Assembly: GCA_029783825.1 (NCBI GenBank)
Contig: JAREIK010000494.1
Coordinates: 38,822-102,821, forward strand
Source of the DNA: Sapria himalayana
Lineage: Eukaryota; Streptophyta; Magnoliopsida; Malpighiales; Rafflesiaceae
DNA length: 64,000 nucleotides
Direction of reading: 5' to 3'
Of the stretch, positions 1 to 11,415 are shown in pieces (within the stretch, counting starts at the first letter, position 1; the number at the start of each line of letters is the position of its first letter). The position numbers were made by a program, and so were the translations under genes. A model generated the notes under the pieces. That model did no database searches. It was not told the DNA's origin and saw only the letters and a list, made by a program, of their open reading frames with translations.

Positions 1-1870
1 AATACAATGCATAAGAAAAGAACACAAGGTAGCTCACTTTTGTATTCCATTTTCCACGTGAGTTTTACAATGACCATCATTCCGCTCAAGTTGTTAAGAA
101 AAGGCTTGGGATTAACGGGGATGGTTTGCAACATTCAGTAATAAAAAAACTAATGAACTGTGTTATCAAGCACGTATGCATCAGATATTTCTTTATAATT
201 ACTTCAAAATGCATAGGCATGTATAATGTAATATACATGCATACAGCATGAATATAGTATAACTATATGTGTCCAAAAACACACACGCACACCCTATTTT
301 CCTATCTTCTCATTTTTCTTTATCTTGTCCATATATTGCACCTTTCTTGTTCAACTAAATAACTGATGCATAGAAATGGTTATTACCAAAAATTAAAAAA
401 AAAAATTATAATCTTCTTATCCCATTTGATCTAAAATTTATTATTAAGTTTTTTTGCTTAAAAAACTATATGAAAATTTTTTTTATTAAAAATAAATGAC
501 AATTTGAAAGAATATTTGAAAGTTATGATCATACATAGTTAATTTTGCTTCGATGCATGAGATATTAAAAGCTAGTATTAATATCATTCACGAAAGTAAA
601 AAATATATGAATATCTCATGTACACAAAATTATATGAAACAAGAAAACTTGATTACTACTTCATACAGCTTTTCTTTCAACCTCTCATTATCATCATCAA
701 TGAAATATTATCTCAATACTATTGGGAACAAACGTTACTCTAACCATAAGAACATGAGTTTAATCAATAAGAAAACCAAATATACTTCATAAGAATGCTT
801 GTCAAATTACCTATCATGATGTTTGAGTAGATGTCTTACCTACACTTCATTTCCATTATAATAGCCCATCTAGCTTCTCTACACAACTTCAGAGTTTTGA
901 CATGATAAGAAGGGTCTATGCCCTATCCAAGCAACCAGATCAAATTAAAAACAAAAAAAACAAAAAAAAACAAAAAAAACAAAAAAAAACAAAAAAAAAC
1001 AAAAAAAACAAAAAAACAAAAACTTTCACTGCTAAATGCTATGCCAAGCCTATTACGAGCTCACAGAGAAATTAACATCTCACCTCTTGCTAGTATTTGA
1101 GGTCGTAGAGCATCAGATCTAGCTCATTGAACTCATATTCAGCAGCATCCACCCCTATGGGCCACATATTGCATTGATGTAGATGGAATCAAGGTCTAAG
1201 CCTTGTGAGCAATTATTTTAATAACACACAGTGAGTTGCAATGTTCTTGATAACATACAGTGAGCATGTGAAGATTTGCATAGCACACAATGCATGAGTA
1301 ATCATGGTAGCTAGTGCAAAGTGGATGCAATCCTTTCCATGGGGTCATTTTTGATGCCATGTAAAACATTAAATCACACAACATAAAATAAATATAATAC
1401 ACTTGATGAATAACCTCATACAAACAATGCCCTTATATAACAAGTTATTTTTATCAGGGCAACTAACAGGAAGTATAACCTTTATATCACTCTCAAAGTG
1501 CACCTATTTGTGCCAGGCATGCCTCAATCTATAAGACATGGTAATTCTTTCTCCAAAAAGTTATCAATAGAAAAATGTATCAATTGATAAAGTAGAGAAC
1601 ATGACACCCAACAAAACATAAGCAATATAACAAACATCATGCTCATCAATAAGATAGTTATATAAAATATATATGTATATATCATATTGTAGTGTATATG
1701 TACATATATTTAGTATATATATACATATATACTATAGTATATATGTACATATATATTGTATTAATATACATATATATACACAGTAGTATATATTTACATA
1801 TATATTATAGTATATATACATATATACTGTAGTATATATGGATGTCTTATAGATATAGAACAGCAAGTAT

Positions 1871-1872
<2 letters not shown>

Positions 1873-1911
<39 letters not shown>
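1873..1911. repeat. (AT)n microsatellite
   Basis: Uninterrupted alternating AT dinucleotides, directly visible. It follows 230 bases of AT-rich palindromic words. Confidence 0.9.
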
Positions 1912-1915
<4 letters not shown>

Positions 1916-2155
1916 AGTAGGTAAAGTATTATCCCATTTATACTTTACAAAGAAGGCACAAAACATCACTATCAACATTAATAAGAAATGCGAATATTAT
2001 TTAAATTTTTGAAAATATATGTAAAAACTCTTAGAAGAAAACCTGGAAGACAAGCCACGAGCAAGGCTTGGAGCATCAAAGTTCGCACCTTGCCTTCCAC
2101 AACTAGAACTCTCTCCTAGTCCTATAACCACTAAAAGGGTTGCTCTACCTTTTCA

Positions 2156-2174
2156 CCCCCCCCCCCCCCCCCCC
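2156..2174. repeat. Poly(C) homopolymer, 19 bases
   Basis: Nineteen consecutive C residues on the plus strand in an otherwise AT-rich context. Its length may be unreliable because such runs are error-prone in sequencing. Confidence 0.85.
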
Positions 2175-2376
2175 ACACCACCAAGCTCTCGTGCGGCTTT
2201 CTTAGAATATTTCTTTCCCTATCCATGTGCTTGCACCAATAATTTTGATTACTTAGCTTCATTATATTAGTCGATCAACCCTATAGCTTCTGCTGTAATA
2301 TACTTCCTCTCTTGGTTCGAAGCAAGGATCGTCACTTCGTTGTATGCATCAATGTAACTACAGAACAATCCAATCT

Positions 2377-2490
2377 ACTCTCCATAAAAATAATATAGAC
2401 TCCATAAAAACTATATACACTCCATAAAAACAATATGCACTCATGAAAATAATATGCACTCCATAAAAACAATACACATTCAAAGAAAAA
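2377..2490. repeat. Minisatellite, about 22-bp unit, five imperfect copies
   Basis: The word ACTCCATAAAAACAATATGC and close variants recur about five times in tandem. The minus-strand open frame 2358-2558 (repeated Y-C-F-Y-G-V words) is produced by this repeat and is not taken as a gene. Confidence 0.8.
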
Positions 2491-4039
2491 AAGAGGAACA
2501 AAACTTCAAAAATTAGATGTTTTGTCTTCCCAATATAAAAAAAAGCAAATGACTGCAAAATTTGTAAACTTCATATAACAAGACATCTTGACTCATGTTC
2601 TTCCTAGCTATCCCCACTCCTCTTCTTTTCATGCTAATCAGCAAGGGATACATCGATGTGCTAGTTGTGTAGCATGCGGATTGGCACCTACCACAGCCCC
2701 ATAGATAGCACTGCTAAGACTCACTATGCAAGTGCAGACTAGTATGGGAATGCCGAAGATATCCATGTCATTGCTATTGATGACCACGCCCAAGCATTTC
2801 TTTGGAGCTTTCAAATGTGGAATAGAAATAGAGTTTGGATCCTTTGGTTTCCTCGATTTCTCAGGTTTTTATTTTTTTGGCGGATCACCACTTTACTTTC
2901 TCTTGGATTGACTACATTATTCGTTAGGGCTTGGTTGATCTATCTTACAAATCCTTTCACCTCGCAAAGAATCATGTTGGTATAAAATCTACAATAGATA
3001 AGCTCTAGAAGTTTCTGTGAGGACATGATAAGAAGCATTTGGAGGTAACTTGTTCAAAAACTTAATCTCTCTGGTTTATCCAGACATCTCTCGTGTATTG
3101 TATTGCAAGAGATGTGTTGAAGACATCGCATTCATAGAGATGGAATGAATGTTGGCATTAATGATAAAGTTGTTAAGATCACATCCCGGTAAGAAAGGCT
3201 TCATGTCGTGGTTTTCCATGCCAGGTATTAGTTGTAGACCAAGATGCCACTTGAAAGATGGCTTGTAATAGCCACAGTTCCTCCTGTTCAGCCTGTCATC
3301 ATCCATGAAACTATGAGCATGCAAGAGAAAGAGAACAAGCAGAATGAACACATTTAATTGATTTTTATTAGCAATCATTATGGCAATTAAAAATTCAATA
3401 GTTTAATTCCACCGTTGACGGATAAAAAGTAGTCACATATTTGAACAGCGACAGTGTAGATCTACATGAAATTAGAGTGTAAAGAACAAAACTAAGTCTG
3501 CGTGGGACCAGAATTTTTTCGTTCATCTCACAACTTCAGAAAATAACATGCTATTCCCTAGACCAGGAGGACCAGCCAAGCCTTTTTTATAACTATAATA
3601 GGCTAAAACTCTACCCGAAATATTCAGGTACACAAACATATTCATAGATATACACAAATAGTATTTATAGATATGAACAAACATGAAACTGAGTTGATAG
3701 TTATACAACTTCAATAGATATCTAAAAGATGGTCAGAAATGATATTTAGAGAGAGATAGAGAGTGCAAAAATAAAATGTTTCAGAAAAAATAAAGATAAT
3801 AGAAGCTCGACATCCTTTTGATCCATCTGAGATCGGTAAAGATGGAACCCATCCATAGGAAGGACCATGACAATGTCTGAAGGCTTTGGATCAGAATTTT
3901 TTTATGTGTCTCACATTAGATGTCCTGTAAAGATTCATGATAAGGTTAATCGGAAAAGCAAAGAACAAAACCAAAATATAAAAAATGATACCTCCAAAAA
4001 AATATCATCTTGTTTAGCTATATATAGATAAAAATAAAA
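2491..4039. other. Interior of E1 without recognisable gene
   Basis: The part 2590-3340 is visibly less AT-rich than its surroundings and could be captured genic sequence, but I cannot identify it. A minus-strand open frame at 3076-3378 (100 codons) starts with about 24 mostly hydrophobic residues resembling a signal peptide, followed by an acidic/basic stretch and scattered cysteines. No family is recognised. Two related segments, about 3470-3540 and 3880-3970, both contain a CCAGAATTTTTT/TCAGAATTTTTT word near AAAGAACAAAAC, suggesting an old internal duplication. Confidence 0.4.
3582..3715 (+). repeat. Dispersed repeat block shared with element E3
   Basis: This block begins with CTATAATAGGCTAAAACTCT and continues with a CACAAACATATTCATAGATAT-like stretch. 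Clear relatives lie in the same orientation at about 62725-62850 and 63940-64000 inside E3. It ties the left and right flanks of the array to one CACTA family. In E1 it lies beyond the 3' end of the transposase and reads opposite to it, suggesting E3 is also reverse-oriented with its 3' terminus at 61373. Confidence 0.75.
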
Positions 4040-5170
4040 AATAGTTCAAAAATAATTCTGATACAAAATCATCCTCATTATTAATTACTGCATTTGTGCT
4101 AGCCTCTCCTGCTTGGTTTTGTAACTAGATCTCAGAATGATATCTATCACGTCAACGCCACTAACTGTGACTCCATATAGGACATCTACTGTTGCATTAA
4201 ATTCTTAATATCTTTCATCTCATTATTCATTTATTTCATCTCATCATTTATTTCTTTAATTTCTTGCATTTCTTCCTTCAAATGATTAATCTGCTCATCC
4301 TTATCTTCTTTCATTTTTTGCATTTCTTTCTTCAAATGAGATATCTGCTCATCCTTCTCTTTCATTTTGGTTTCCATAACTTCAAAAAAAAAATGATTAT
4401 TCTACTCATCCTTATCTTCTTTCATTTTCTGCATTTCTTCCTTCAAATGAGATATCTGCTCATCCTTCTCTTTCATTTTGGTTTCCATAACTTCAAAACA
4501 TTCACTTTTTTCCATAACTTATTATTCGACCACCTCATCCACCGTTGCTGTGATATATGAATTAGAAGCACGACTGCTGCAACAAAATGTCACTTCCTTT
4601 GAGCTAATGCCACACACTCACTACTTCTTATGACCTCTTATGGTCTCCAAATAGATAGGATCATAGTCAATTTGTTGAAAATCCATAGAACCCTCAACTT
4701 GTTTAGAAGTAACTATCACACGTTCTTCCATGAGTTCCTATGATAAAATAGAGAAAACTACTATTCTAGATATTCATAAAATAAATTAATATTTTGCATT
4801 CCAAACAACTTTCAAAGTTTACTATAGTATTATAAAATTGTATTAATATAAGAGATTCTTACAGTAATCATCTAAGACTTGTTGTCAACAAACTGACCAT
4901 CCGCTTTTTTTACATGTATCTTCCTAAAAATCTCATAAAAATTGGGATTTCGACCCAATTCTTCAGCCTAGATTATATATTTATTAAGTCTAAAAATAAC
5001 AAATGTTAAAAAATCTTAATAAAATTAATAAAACCATGCACAGATTTGATTTATTTGGACTATTATAACAACCACTAAATATATAAATGTTTTAAATTTT
5101 AAAATTATACCAAATATTAAGCATGCTTGACTTTGACCCTCCCGTGTGGCGAGACATTTTTATACCTAGT
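4040..5170 (-). pseudogene. Relic of CACTA-family plant transposase (Transposase_24, Ptta/En/Spm type)
   Basis: Read on the minus strand, an exon near 5165-5100 gives the words MSRHTGGSKS. After an intron-like gap, an exon near 4962-4862 gives RNPNFYEIFRKIHVKK followed by DGQFVDNKS. Another, from about 4735, gives DPIYLETIRGHKK. These match in order the hallmark stretches of Transposase_24 proteins (a HTGGS-type motif, then REPTPxE(L/V)F...H.RKDG.(W/F)VD, then a (V/I)GGxKK-type motif). The C-terminal part (4500-4200) is a charged coiled coil rich in MKE, DEQI and HLK heptads. In-frame stops, a 111-bp internal duplication and frame breaks show it is dead. Its end (4040-4170) matches 49975-50115 of E2, including a near-identical stretch coding GEASTNA. 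Family transposases are usually several hundred residues, so this is only the 3' half. Confidence 0.75.
4270..4490 (-). repeat. 111-bp tandem duplication in the transposase coiled coil
   Basis: The segment starting at 4321 recurs at 4432, a shift of 111 bases or 37 codons, so the duplication keeps the reading frame. It doubles a heptad-like charged segment of the transposase C-terminus. The plus-strand open frame 4264-4560 is the shadow of this repeat. Confidence 0.8.
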
Positions 5171-5699
5171 CTAGTTGATATTTAGAGATAAAATCATATT
5201 TTTGGCTCTAAAGATCAGCACGGATTGAAGGTTCTTTTTTTCCAAAAAGTTGTAACTAGGAAAACCATCCCGCTTTTCCCCTCGATAGATCAAAACCACC
5301 CCCCCTGTACATTTTCTCGAAAAATTTGGTTCCTAGCTGAGAGATAGGTGCCTATCTTTCTCTGTATGAGTGTTAATGTAGAGTACACAATTCATCCCTC
5401 ATAGAAAAGGTGGATTTTGTATTGAGATCCTGGTAAAGGCTAGAAGAGTGTTGAGTGTCTCTTATTTATAATAGCTTGCCTCATATTTAGGTTCGAGAAA
5501 GGAGTTCCTACCTAAAAAGGTGCCTCATAGACCTTGTTCAAGGCTAGAGGTTTTTATTACTTGATTTTTTAGGTTTTATAATTCTTATATCCTAGTATGA
5601 AAATCTTTGGGTCTAACAGAAGTGTGCATGTACGTAGATGTTCATTTAATTTGGTAATCTATAGTAGATTTCATGATTTAACGAAGAATATCTAGGATC
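5171..5699. other. Spacer between transposase relic and plasmid polymerase relic
   Basis: No gene or motif is recognised. One junction of the inserted polymerase sequence must lie in or near this stretch. A slightly GC-richer piece at 5220-5560 belongs to neither neighbour as far as I can see. Confidence 0.4.
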
Positions 5700-8260
5700 G
5701 AATATATTATGATATTGAGATGGATCTTAAAAGATACCAAAGTTCTCATTCGAATGTAATGAGTTATCAGGATGATGTACTGGATATATTGAGAAAGGAT
5801 TCTAGGTCTCATCTAACAGAGAGTAAATTATTCTATTTGCAAAAGTCAATTGAGGACTATACTTCAATGTATAATGAGGAGAAACCAATTTGTATGAGCA
5901 TACGAATGAAATATTTAAGATGATGATCTCTAAAGAGAAGACAACTACTAAGGATTATCTCAAGATCTACCCTGATCACATTGTCTTAGTATCACCTATT
6001 CAATATTTAGATCATTACACTTTGGAGATCATTATTATTTATGTACTAGGTTCTTTCTTCAACTGTATTAATGATTACCCCGTAGTTCCCATATAAACTC
6101 TGATTGAATATCTAAAAACGTGTGTAAGATTCCAAGCTCATGTCTTGAAAGGTGCAAAAATGCAAGATAAGAAAATAGTGTCACACAAGGCTTCTAGCTG
6201 TAATGAGAAGGCACAACAAGTTAAGCTGTCTAATGGCAAACCTAAAAAGAAATAATATAAGAAATATGTGATAGGTGTGTGTTTGGTTGAATTCTTATTG
6301 GATTGACATATGATTGAGGTTACAAGTCAATTCAACTTTAATGAATATTATGTAAAGAATAAGGATGGTAAAAAAATCTCAATCTTAGGCAATTATATGC
6401 AATTTGAAATTTTGAGATTGACATAATTTCGATCACTCTCAATCTACCAACGGTATTTAATCCTAAGGCTTGGAGACCCATAAGTGAGGATTTAATACCA
6501 CCTTTTTATATATCAAATTTGCATGGTGGGTACTAATCTGACCCAATAGGTGATATTTATCAGCATTTTCGCATAATTACATCCCATAACTTGACCCATT
6601 TTAATATTCATCTAAATACTGGATATACATAATTGTGCTTAGCCTTGAATAAATTACAGGAATAGGCTTTTAATATTAATAAGGATGTATTGAGCTTCAT
6701 TAAAAAGAAACATCAACTCTTATTTAAACATGGTTTACTTATGCCCGAAAGTCTCTCAAAAATTTATGTTAGTAGGTCCATAGAAATAGTAAAGTATACT
6801 TATAAATAGTTTAAGAAAAAGTACTCATTTCTAAGTAATTATGATGATTTGGTTAAGATTCTCATGGAGAGTATCCAATGTCCTCGATATGAAACTTTCA
6901 CAATCAAACTAGCATCAGCCTACAATTATAAATTCTATCTACCAGCCTTCGTTGACTTTAGTGGAATAATTTACCGTGCTTGGGAATTCCATTTTCATGA
7001 GCGTGATTTTAGCTAGAAGTCTAATTCTTTTCTCTAGTGAGAATGTAGTAGATGGTAAATTGACCGCTAAAGTAAATGTATATAGAACAATAAGCAGTGC
7101 TGCTGCTTTTCATTGTAAGAAGTTCATAACTTATGAGAGTACTTTCTTATGGTATAAAAATAATATGGATGATAATTTATATGATGAGGATCTCCTCCAA
7201 ATTGTAAAAGATAATGATGTGGCTGATCCCTATCAGTTCGTAAGCAAGTATATATGTCTTAAAAATAGTACTAATCTAATGCAAATTCATATCATACAAG
7301 ATACTTCAGCAAGTGCTTATTAAATAATAAGTTATTTTATGTTAGATACAAAATTAGCCTTATTTACTAATCTTATACCTTTGATTGAAGATAATACTCT
7401 TTTAATTAAAGATATTTACAGTAATATTTTAGATGACCTTCTGAGATACTGGAACAAGAAATTTTCTGAAAATCTACTCAACATAGTAATTCCAAGTCTC
7501 ACTCATAAATTAATCAAAGTACTCTTCATGCCTATGCTATATGGTAAAACTTTATTAAGTATATCAAATGATATTTATTAAAATTATAAACCATTGTTAA
7601 GGCAACAAGAATGTAGCGAATTAGCTAAAGATATACAATCCTTTTTTAAAGAATGCCATCCAGGTATATTTTATCTAATGGAATTGATATGCAATGTGGA
7701 TTAGTTAGCATCAGACATGGATCAATCCGTTTTATATAGTGTTCGTCCTTAAACAAATATATGTATTTGTTTGATTGTAACAAAAAAAGGAGGCAAGTTA
7801 CTCTACGAATTCGCACGAATGATATGGATCAAAGGAATAGTCATATGTCTACCTTTGCTAACTTCATTCTTCAGAAAGATGCATACATAGCCATGCGCAT
7901 GAGAAAGGAAACACATTATTTAAAGGCACATGTCTATATAGTTCATGACAATTTTTTTACAACAGCATTATATGCATTCCAAATGCCCCATAAATATATT
8001 AAGGTTTAAATTGAATTGGGTAGTCCCATAATAATGATTAACAAATTTATATATATCAATTTGATCAAAAGGGTAAGGATTCGAATAATTTGATTTGGTC
8101 TCATTTTTGAACAAATTTTATCATGAACACAATATTAAGTTAAAATGTACCCAAGAACATTATTTATAATCCTAACAAATGTCAATTTTTAAACCTTACA
8201 ATTATTTTATTTTATCTTCAGATTTACAAATTAGAGCTATATTGTATACATGATTAAACC
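5700..8260 (+). pseudogene. Decayed phage-type single-subunit RNA polymerase of plant mitochondrial linear-plasmid type
   Basis: Ordered pieces of one protein appear across all three plus frames. They are an N-terminal part (5720-6095, including SPIQYLDHYTLEII), VCLVEFLLD near 6280, LHGGY and GDIYQHFRIITSHN near 6520-6595, LLMPESL near 6740, IKLASAYNYKFYLPAFVDF (6902-6958) then HFHERD and LARSLILFSS with a frame change between them near 7005, QDTSASAY (7297-7320), NFILQKDAYIAMR (7870-7905), VHDNFFTTALYA (7942-7977) and a C-terminal SPIIMINKFIY (8022-8054). The DASASAYQ-like motif and VHDN..T block correspond to conserved catalytic regions of T7-like polymerases; the SASAY form is the one I know from plant mitochondrial plasmids, whereas nuclear RpoT enzymes have DGSCNGLQHY. 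At least six stops and several frameshifts make it non-functional. It runs antisense to E1. Confidence 0.82.
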
Positions 8261-9479
8261 ATTTTAAGCATTTCACTTTTTATTTTGAATACACGTGCAT
8301 ATTAGTCTTTATTTTGAACAAATTATAAGTGATCATATTTTTAACCAATATCATGATGGAAATCAGCAATTACAAAAAAGAAACAAGGCTAAAGTGCGAC
8401 ATTGATATAGAGAATGTTCATAAACAATTAGGTTAGTAGCAGATATAATAGATGAAGCATTTTTGATTACTTCAAACCCTCTTCCAATCTCTGAGAATTT
8501 TTAAATGGCCAACTAGTTCAAGTTCATTGGTCATTTATCGTTATAGCGAGCTATCACTCAACAGCCATAGTGAGAACACTCAATGGGATTGAGTTCCATG
8601 CTCGTTGTTCAAATGAAATTAGAAGACAAATTGTTGAATTACTGGGACTCCTTGCTTGAGCATAAAGAGTGCACATGAGAGATCATTCTCTTTTTCCTCA
8701 ATAGAGAAGCCTATTTAGGACCCAGATGCTGCCAAGCAATTTGCAAAATTATTGATAGTGCTAGCCTGGAATGATTGACACCCTTGGGATTACTCAGGAA
8801 GAAGATGACTTGCTGGAAGGCTATTGCAATAGCACTGATTTATCTGTCATCCCCGGAGTTTAGTAAAACTAGCATGATGCAAATTGCTTCCAGTACTTAA
8901 AGATCAGATTTTCTTCAAGGGTATGCCATGACTATAATGATGCGTCAATGTCGTGTAGCATCCATGTTTCCCAAACCCTAGCAATATGTTTCTGTGGATA
9001 TTTGTGACTTATGTTTCATTTTGAATATGTTGGAGTCAAAGAGAGAGGTCAATGGAAAAAGTTAGAGACTTATAGTTTCTCTAACTATTAAGTTTATTAT
9101 GTTTTATTAGGTTTTAAAATTCCATTAATGTTTTAATTTTAAAGTATCAAATTATTTAATATACAATAAATATATATAAAACATAAAGACTCAGCTTTTT
9201 ATTTTCTTAATAAATTATTTTCAACAAGTTAATGTGTGTGTAGCATGACACATGAAAAACAAATACCTTTCAATTGTTAATTATCAAATTAATTAAAAAA
9301 TAAATATATAAATAATTTCAAAATAATAGAAATTTGGTTTTCCAAATAGATAAAAAAATTAAATGACTACGAGAATTGTAAACTTAATATGGCAAGGCAT
9401 ACATGAAAAGATTATTGGTCATCAAGACACTTTCCTAAAAATGTATAAATACTTTTTTGTTAAAAAAAATATAAATATA
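8261..9479. other. Unassigned part of E1 between polymerase relic and subterminal region
   Basis: From 8345 to about 9060 the sequence is less AT-rich and looks formerly genic; a broken plus-strand frame near 8720-8800 reads DPDAAKQFAKLLIVLAWND before a stop. I do not recognise the family. From 9060 on it is very AT-rich and without features. The right junction of the polymerase insertion should lie near 8260-8345. Confidence 0.35.
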
Positions 9480-10722
9480 TATATTTTAAGTTTATAAATT
9501 TTTTAGAATTCATATTAATTTTTATGAAGATGATATGAAATAATTTTAAAGGCATAAAATTTCATATTAATTGATATAATTTATAATTTTAAAAATTACT
9601 TAAAGTGATATGATTTTTAAGAAAAATTTATATTTATTAAATTTAATAAAGACAGAATATTAAAAGCTAATAGTATAAATTTAACTCAATTATATAGTTC
9701 TTATAAATTTCAATAGGGGCAAACATCTCTGTATTTATCTTTAAATATTAATTTAATTTCATTTAAAGATTATGAAAAATTAGAAATTTTTTTATAATTC
9801 AAAATTTTCAAATTTTTTAATAATTATTTTTTATAAAATTTCCTTAAGGCATAAAACATTTTTTTATACTTAAAATAATATTAATATTTACTATTTTTTT
9901 TCATTAAATATGATATTTTTGTAAATATATTATATTTTATCATACAATAAATTATTTAATGTATTTATTAGTAAAAATTTTAATGTTTGTTCATTTTTTC
10001 TAAATATCTTTAAAAATTTTAATAATTTTAAAATTAATTATTTAATGTTATTGTCATCTATATTAATAGTTATTTTAGAATTTATTAATAGTTATTGTAG
10101 TCTTTATTAATATTAATTTATTTTGTATTTATATATTTTTTTAAAATATTTTATATAATAACTTATTTTATAATTATAGGAGAAAAATATTCATTCAAGG
10201 ATTGCTCATCTATAGACCATGGAATAAGTACCTTTAATATACAAAATTAAATAAAATATTAAAATAAATAATATATAAAAAAAATTAAAGCATTAAAGAT
10301 TAGTGATGAAAATTATGTCCAGCCCAAATAGCTTTGGAAAAATTGCTAGCTAAATGAATATATTTTGGGAAAAATAAAATTTAAGAGATAATCACTTGCA
10401 ATAAAATATAAAATAGTAAAAAAAAATTTAAGATAATTATTTAGTGATGGATTTTGTCTCGATATAATTAGCTAAGAAGATTCCATAACGAAATCATTTG
10501 CTAAATTTCTCGCAATTCTTGGCGCGTAATTTATGAAATATTAGCAATGGAATATTTTCAAACGAACATTTCCATTGCTAATCTATCACTAACCTATCGC
10601 AAAATTTTAATTTAATGTAAAATCAAAATCTGTAGTTATTTCCAAGCTAATATCTCGCTAATTAGCTAGAAATTTTATCCATAGCTAAATTCCCCTAGCT
10701 AAATCGACATTTTATTGTTGTG
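9480..10722 (-). repeat. 5' subterminal region of CACTA E1, inverted copy of E2 5' region
   Basis: Read in reverse, this stretch follows the E2 sequence 45092-46620 block for block: TTAGCTA motifs near the end, CTATTTGGGCTGG-type words, a GTATATTAAAGG...CATGGTCTATxGATGAGCA block (E1 near 10205-10245, E2 near 45570-45610), and TTAGCTTTTAATATT further in. The two form an inverted repeat of roughly 1.3 kb separated by 34 kb. The subterminal TAGCTA/TTGCTA words are of the kind CACTA elements use as transposase binding sites. Confidence 0.85.
10708..10722 (-). repeat. Terminal inverted repeat of E1
   Basis: The reverse complement CACAACAATAAAATG starts with CAC and aligns to CACTACAAGAAAA without gaps. 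Immediately outside, at 10723, the GATA array begins. The matching terminus lies outside the window, so no target-site duplication can be checked. Confidence 0.8.
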
Positions 10723-11384
10723 GAGATAGATAGAAAAGATAGACAGAAAGATATATTCATAGATAAATTGGTAGATAGATAGACACATATATAGATAGAT
10801 AGAATGATATACAGATAAGTAGAAAGATAGATAGATATACAGTTTTAATAGATAGCTTGATAGATATATTGATAGATAGATAAAATAGATAGACAAATTG
10901 ATAGAAAGATACATAGACAGAGAGATAAATTGATAGATAGATAGATAGAAACATAAATAGTTAGGAAAATAGAAAGAAGGATAGATAAACCATAGATAGA
11001 CTAATAGATAGACGGATAGATAGATAAAAAGATAGATAGATATACAAATAGATTGATTAATTGATAGATAAATAGATAGAGTAATAGAAATATTGAAAGA
11101 TAGATTGATAAATAGATTAATAGACATATTGATAAAAAGATTGATAGCTAGATTTATGAAGAAGTTGATAAAAAGATTGATAGACTAATTGTTAGAAAGA
11201 TTGATAGACAAATTGATAAACATATAGATAGACATATAGATATATAGATAGATAGGAAAATAGTAAGGTTGATAGATTGATAAATATATAGATTAATAAA
11301 AAGATAGATAGATATATGATAGATAGATAATAGATAGATAGACTAATAGATAGATTAAATATCGATAAATAGTTTGATTAATTA

Positions 11385-11415
<31 letters not shown>

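Larger units (their letters stand above)
1..2376. other. AT-rich non-coding stretch with low-complexity tracts
   Basis: No gene is supported here. There is an A-rich tract with regular single C interruptions at 946-1018, a run of alternating TACATATATACT/AGTATATATG-like palindromic words at 1640-1850, a pure AT run at about 1873-1911 and a 19-base C homopolymer at 2156-2174. The palindromic words resemble those at 62200-62400 and 63280-63460 in element E3, which agrees with this stretch being the interior of the same CACTA family. Short open frames (553-792, 918-1100) look random; the second is lysine-rich only because of the A tract. Confidence 0.6.
1..10722 (-). mobile_element. CACTA (En/Spm) DNA transposon E1, reverse-oriented, truncated by the window edge
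   Basis: Only one terminus is visible. The reverse complement of 10708-10722 reads CACAACAATAAAATG, matching the plant CACTA terminus CACTACAAGAAAA at 11 of 13 positions. Inside it lie subterminal TTAGCTA-type motifs (10430-10710), and about 9480-10722 read in reverse is clearly alike to 45092-46620 of the complete element E2. A Transposase_24 relic on the minus strand at 4.04-5.17 kb shares its 3' end with E2, so E1 runs from its 5' end at 10722 leftward. No second terminus or subterminal cluster is seen down to position 1, so the left limit is inferred, and part of 1-4 kb could belong to nested elements. A plasmid-type RNA polymerase relic interrupts it. Confidence 0.65.

Noticed and set aside
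918..1100. Lysine-rich 60-codon frame
   Set aside because: Created by an A-rich low-complexity tract with single C interruptions.
1196..1423. 75-codon minus-strand frame in the left flank
   Set aside because: No recognisable domain, start context or neighbouring coding signal; consistent with chance in AT-rich DNA.
5700..8260. Nuclear RpoT gene (mitochondrial or plastid RNA polymerase)
   Set aside because: The SASAY form of the core motif and the flanking words fit the plasmid type better than the nuclear DGSCNGLQHY form, no introns are apparent, and stops are many.
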